This document shows positions 6,001-6,413 of a stretch of 6,413 bases of DNA, one piece after another. The notes beneath the pieces are model-generated. The model did not search any database. It saw nothing but the letters and a program-made list of their open reading frames with translations, and was not told the DNA's origin. How positions within the stretch are numbered: position 1 is the first letter of the stretch; each line of letters starts with the position of its first letter. Both the position numbers and the translations under genes were made by a program. This DNA comes from an uncultured Clostridia bacterium (GTDB lineage: Bacteria > Bacillota > Clostridia > Lachnospirales > Lachnospiraceae), in NCBI GenBank assembly GCA_946405675.1, contig CAMJIC010000146.1:1-6413 (forward strand). The letters run 5' to 3'.

Positions 6001-6413
6001 ATTATGCCGGAACGATCGAAAAGCCGGATGCGACGGACAGCGACGGGCTGGAGGTTCCTCCGTATACGATCACGACAGGATTCAATGCAACGGGAAATGT
6101 GCTGAACGCGCTCTCTGAAAACGGGATGGATGATCTTGCCTACCGGATGTTTGAGTCTACGGAGTATGCATCCTGGCTGTATCCGGTGACACAGGGCGCT
6201 ACCAGCATCTGGGAGCGCTGGAACGGGTTTACCAATGAGCTGGGATTCAACGGCAACAACAGCATGAATTCCTTCAACCATTATTCCTTCGGAGCCGTGT
6301 ATGAGTGGATGATGGCGTATCAGCTTGGCATCTGCGCGGATCCTCAGGAGGCGGGATACGGCCACGTGATCCTGCAGCCGACGCCGGGCGGAACCTTTTC
6401 CTATGCGAGGGGA
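3081..6413 (+). CDS. Secreted alpha-L-rhamnosidase, glycoside hydrolase family 78 (3' partial)
   Basis: The frame is open to the window end (1111 residues, no stop). The enzyme removes terminal alpha-L-rhamnose from plant glycosides or polysaccharides by inversion. A signal peptide (MRRREW, hydrophobic core, cleavage expected after ANA at residue 26) indicates export. Domains in order: an Ig-like N-domain (about 41-143), a WIGAG junction (156-160), an extra beta-sandwich region (about 165-340), the rhamnosidase N-domain from PMLRTSF (385) with YYINGQEV, a concanavalin-like domain around YDMGENVAG (595-603), and the (alpha/alpha)6 catalytic domain from about 705. The motif DCPQRDERMGWTGD supplies Asp735, Glu741 (expected general acid), Trp745 and Asp748; SIWERW supplies Glu1045 (expected general base). 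The C-terminal beta-domain has begun (ILQPTPGGTFSYARG) and is cut by the window. Expression may be limited by the two upstream terminators. No lipobox is evident. The family call is very firm; the exact substrate is unknown. Confidence 0.96.
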   Translation, partial: MRRREWTACILSAVLAFSCVPGMANAQETEREEDGTGAEYAIVNLKTDGSVNPLGVDSAQPVFSWQMQSDAIGAAQTSRQIVVKDASGTVVWDSGEVESRVSNGIPYEGEALKPCSRYTWSVAVKNQNQDLLESEEAFFETSLMDPGIEAWEGAEWIGAGSLSLDAPSKAVFHVSADVRLEEGSSSASFVLGADDFRLKNKVFNNRLLSGENYVRIEVDFSDATKKGGARINAYRCGYDRGDDPEKAFFSIEESEELDSVLNAGNQYEPHRIDLFCTASTLTVTVDGTQLKDTILVNTMENGNTFPNLNSVGFAADPGEKAVFSDYRIENGGRFARGVLLDQETGAGYGIFENLEGVTVDGNAIRVDGGENGIVSYADPSFGAAPMLRTSFEASSPIERARLYLTAQGICDYYINGQEVAPEEWLHPGFAEYDQIMPYQVYDVTDYLQEGENAMGAVLGEGWWTGMATFECLNNNYFGDETALLAKLVIRYEDGSTDTVVTDDASWKCCTDGPVRLASLFQGERYDARKEAEVEGWSSAGFDDAAWTEASVIAPRKQMSHFAFSTRYDEPVHVIRTMQAKEALGETKEGSGAYLYDMGENVAGVPLITIPKELAKPGETITVRFAEILYPELEEYTDEGVDGMLMVENYRSAMVTDFYTMKEGENVFAPDLTFHGYRYVEITGLDQALPVECVQMQVLSSLDPTAAYESDNELTNQLFANISHSTTSNYLSIPTDCPQRDERMGWTGDAQVYALSASYLADTYPFMRQWMDTVRADCGEDTGLSSQYCPAYVTYDLEADDAVPHKGQSFGITWNCLVVTIPYHMYLQTGDLAIVRDNIENIYTYVDHLAATPMKYKDENGDKQEEPRLTGETGTLCDHLARIPTDGVMLGNAVYIACLDEAALMADAVGDSGKAEEYREIAKAARQAWNEYFIDEKTGKTKNAKNEIVDTQASYATPLRFHVISDENLEKALEHYAGTIEKPDATDSDGLEVPPYTITTGFNATGNVLNALSENGMDDLAYRMFESTEYASWLYPVTQGATSIWERWNGFTNELGFNGNNSMNSFNHYSFGAVYEWMMAYQLGICADPQEAGYGHVILQPTPGGTFSYARG

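Noticed and set aside
3066..6365. A 1099-residue open frame on the minus strand opposite the rhamnosidase gene
   Set aside because: The plus strand encodes an unmistakable GH78 enzyme with signal peptide and catalytic motifs. The antisense frame is rich in Arg, His, Ile and Pro without domain motifs and lacks a convincing ribosome site. GC-rich codon use on the plus strand keeps stops out of this frame.

Overview
The window looks like a piece of a Clostridia (probably Lachnospiraceae, gut-type) chromosome. This is inferred from the GC-rich Gram-positive style of the genes, the strong AGGAGG ribosome sites, a domain-swapped and membrane-anchored GH3 enzyme, and a large secreted GH78 alpha-L-rhamnosidase. 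All supported genes are on the + strand. The theme is extracellular or cell-surface breakdown of plant-type glycosides.

Layout. (1) 1-1378 is the 3' part of a family 3 glycoside hydrolase with inverted domain order and a C-terminal membrane anchor. (2) 1394-1786, 15 bases downstream and surely co-transcribed, encodes a four-helix membrane protein of unknown function. (3) 1787-2020 is non-coding and rich in dyads: a 14-bp hairpin, a 7-bp palindrome, and a nested stem structure just upstream of the next gene. (4) 2021-2791 encodes a secreted acidic protein made of two nearly identical 95-residue repeats joined by a TEAE-rich linker; I recognise no family. (5) 2792-3080 holds an extended -10 promoter, a classic intrinsic terminator, and a 133-bp element with terminal inverted repeats starting GTAA, flanked by a perfect 8-bp direct repeat. 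(6) 3081 to the window end encodes a very large secreted alpha-L-rhamnosidase (GH78) that lacks only its last part.

The most notable item is the 133-bp element at 2921-3053. Its ends (GTAA...TTAC) and its 8-bp target duplication (GGTCTTTT) match what is known of IS66-family insertion sequences, but it carries no gene, so it reads as a miniature non-autonomous element (MITE). It landed in the T-tract of the terminator that lies just upstream of the rhamnosidase ribosome site. Because the target was duplicated, the palindrome at its right end is now followed by TTTTT, so the insertion appears to have built a second intrinsic terminator 6 bases ahead of the rhamnosidase ribosome site.

How the genes may work together: the GH3 enzyme (typically a beta-glucosidase or beta-xylosidase) would sit on the membrane facing outward and the rhamnosidase would be exported. 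Together they could strip rhamnose and then glucose or xylose from plant glycosides. This joint role is inference from co-location and enzyme families; substrates cannot be read from the sequence.
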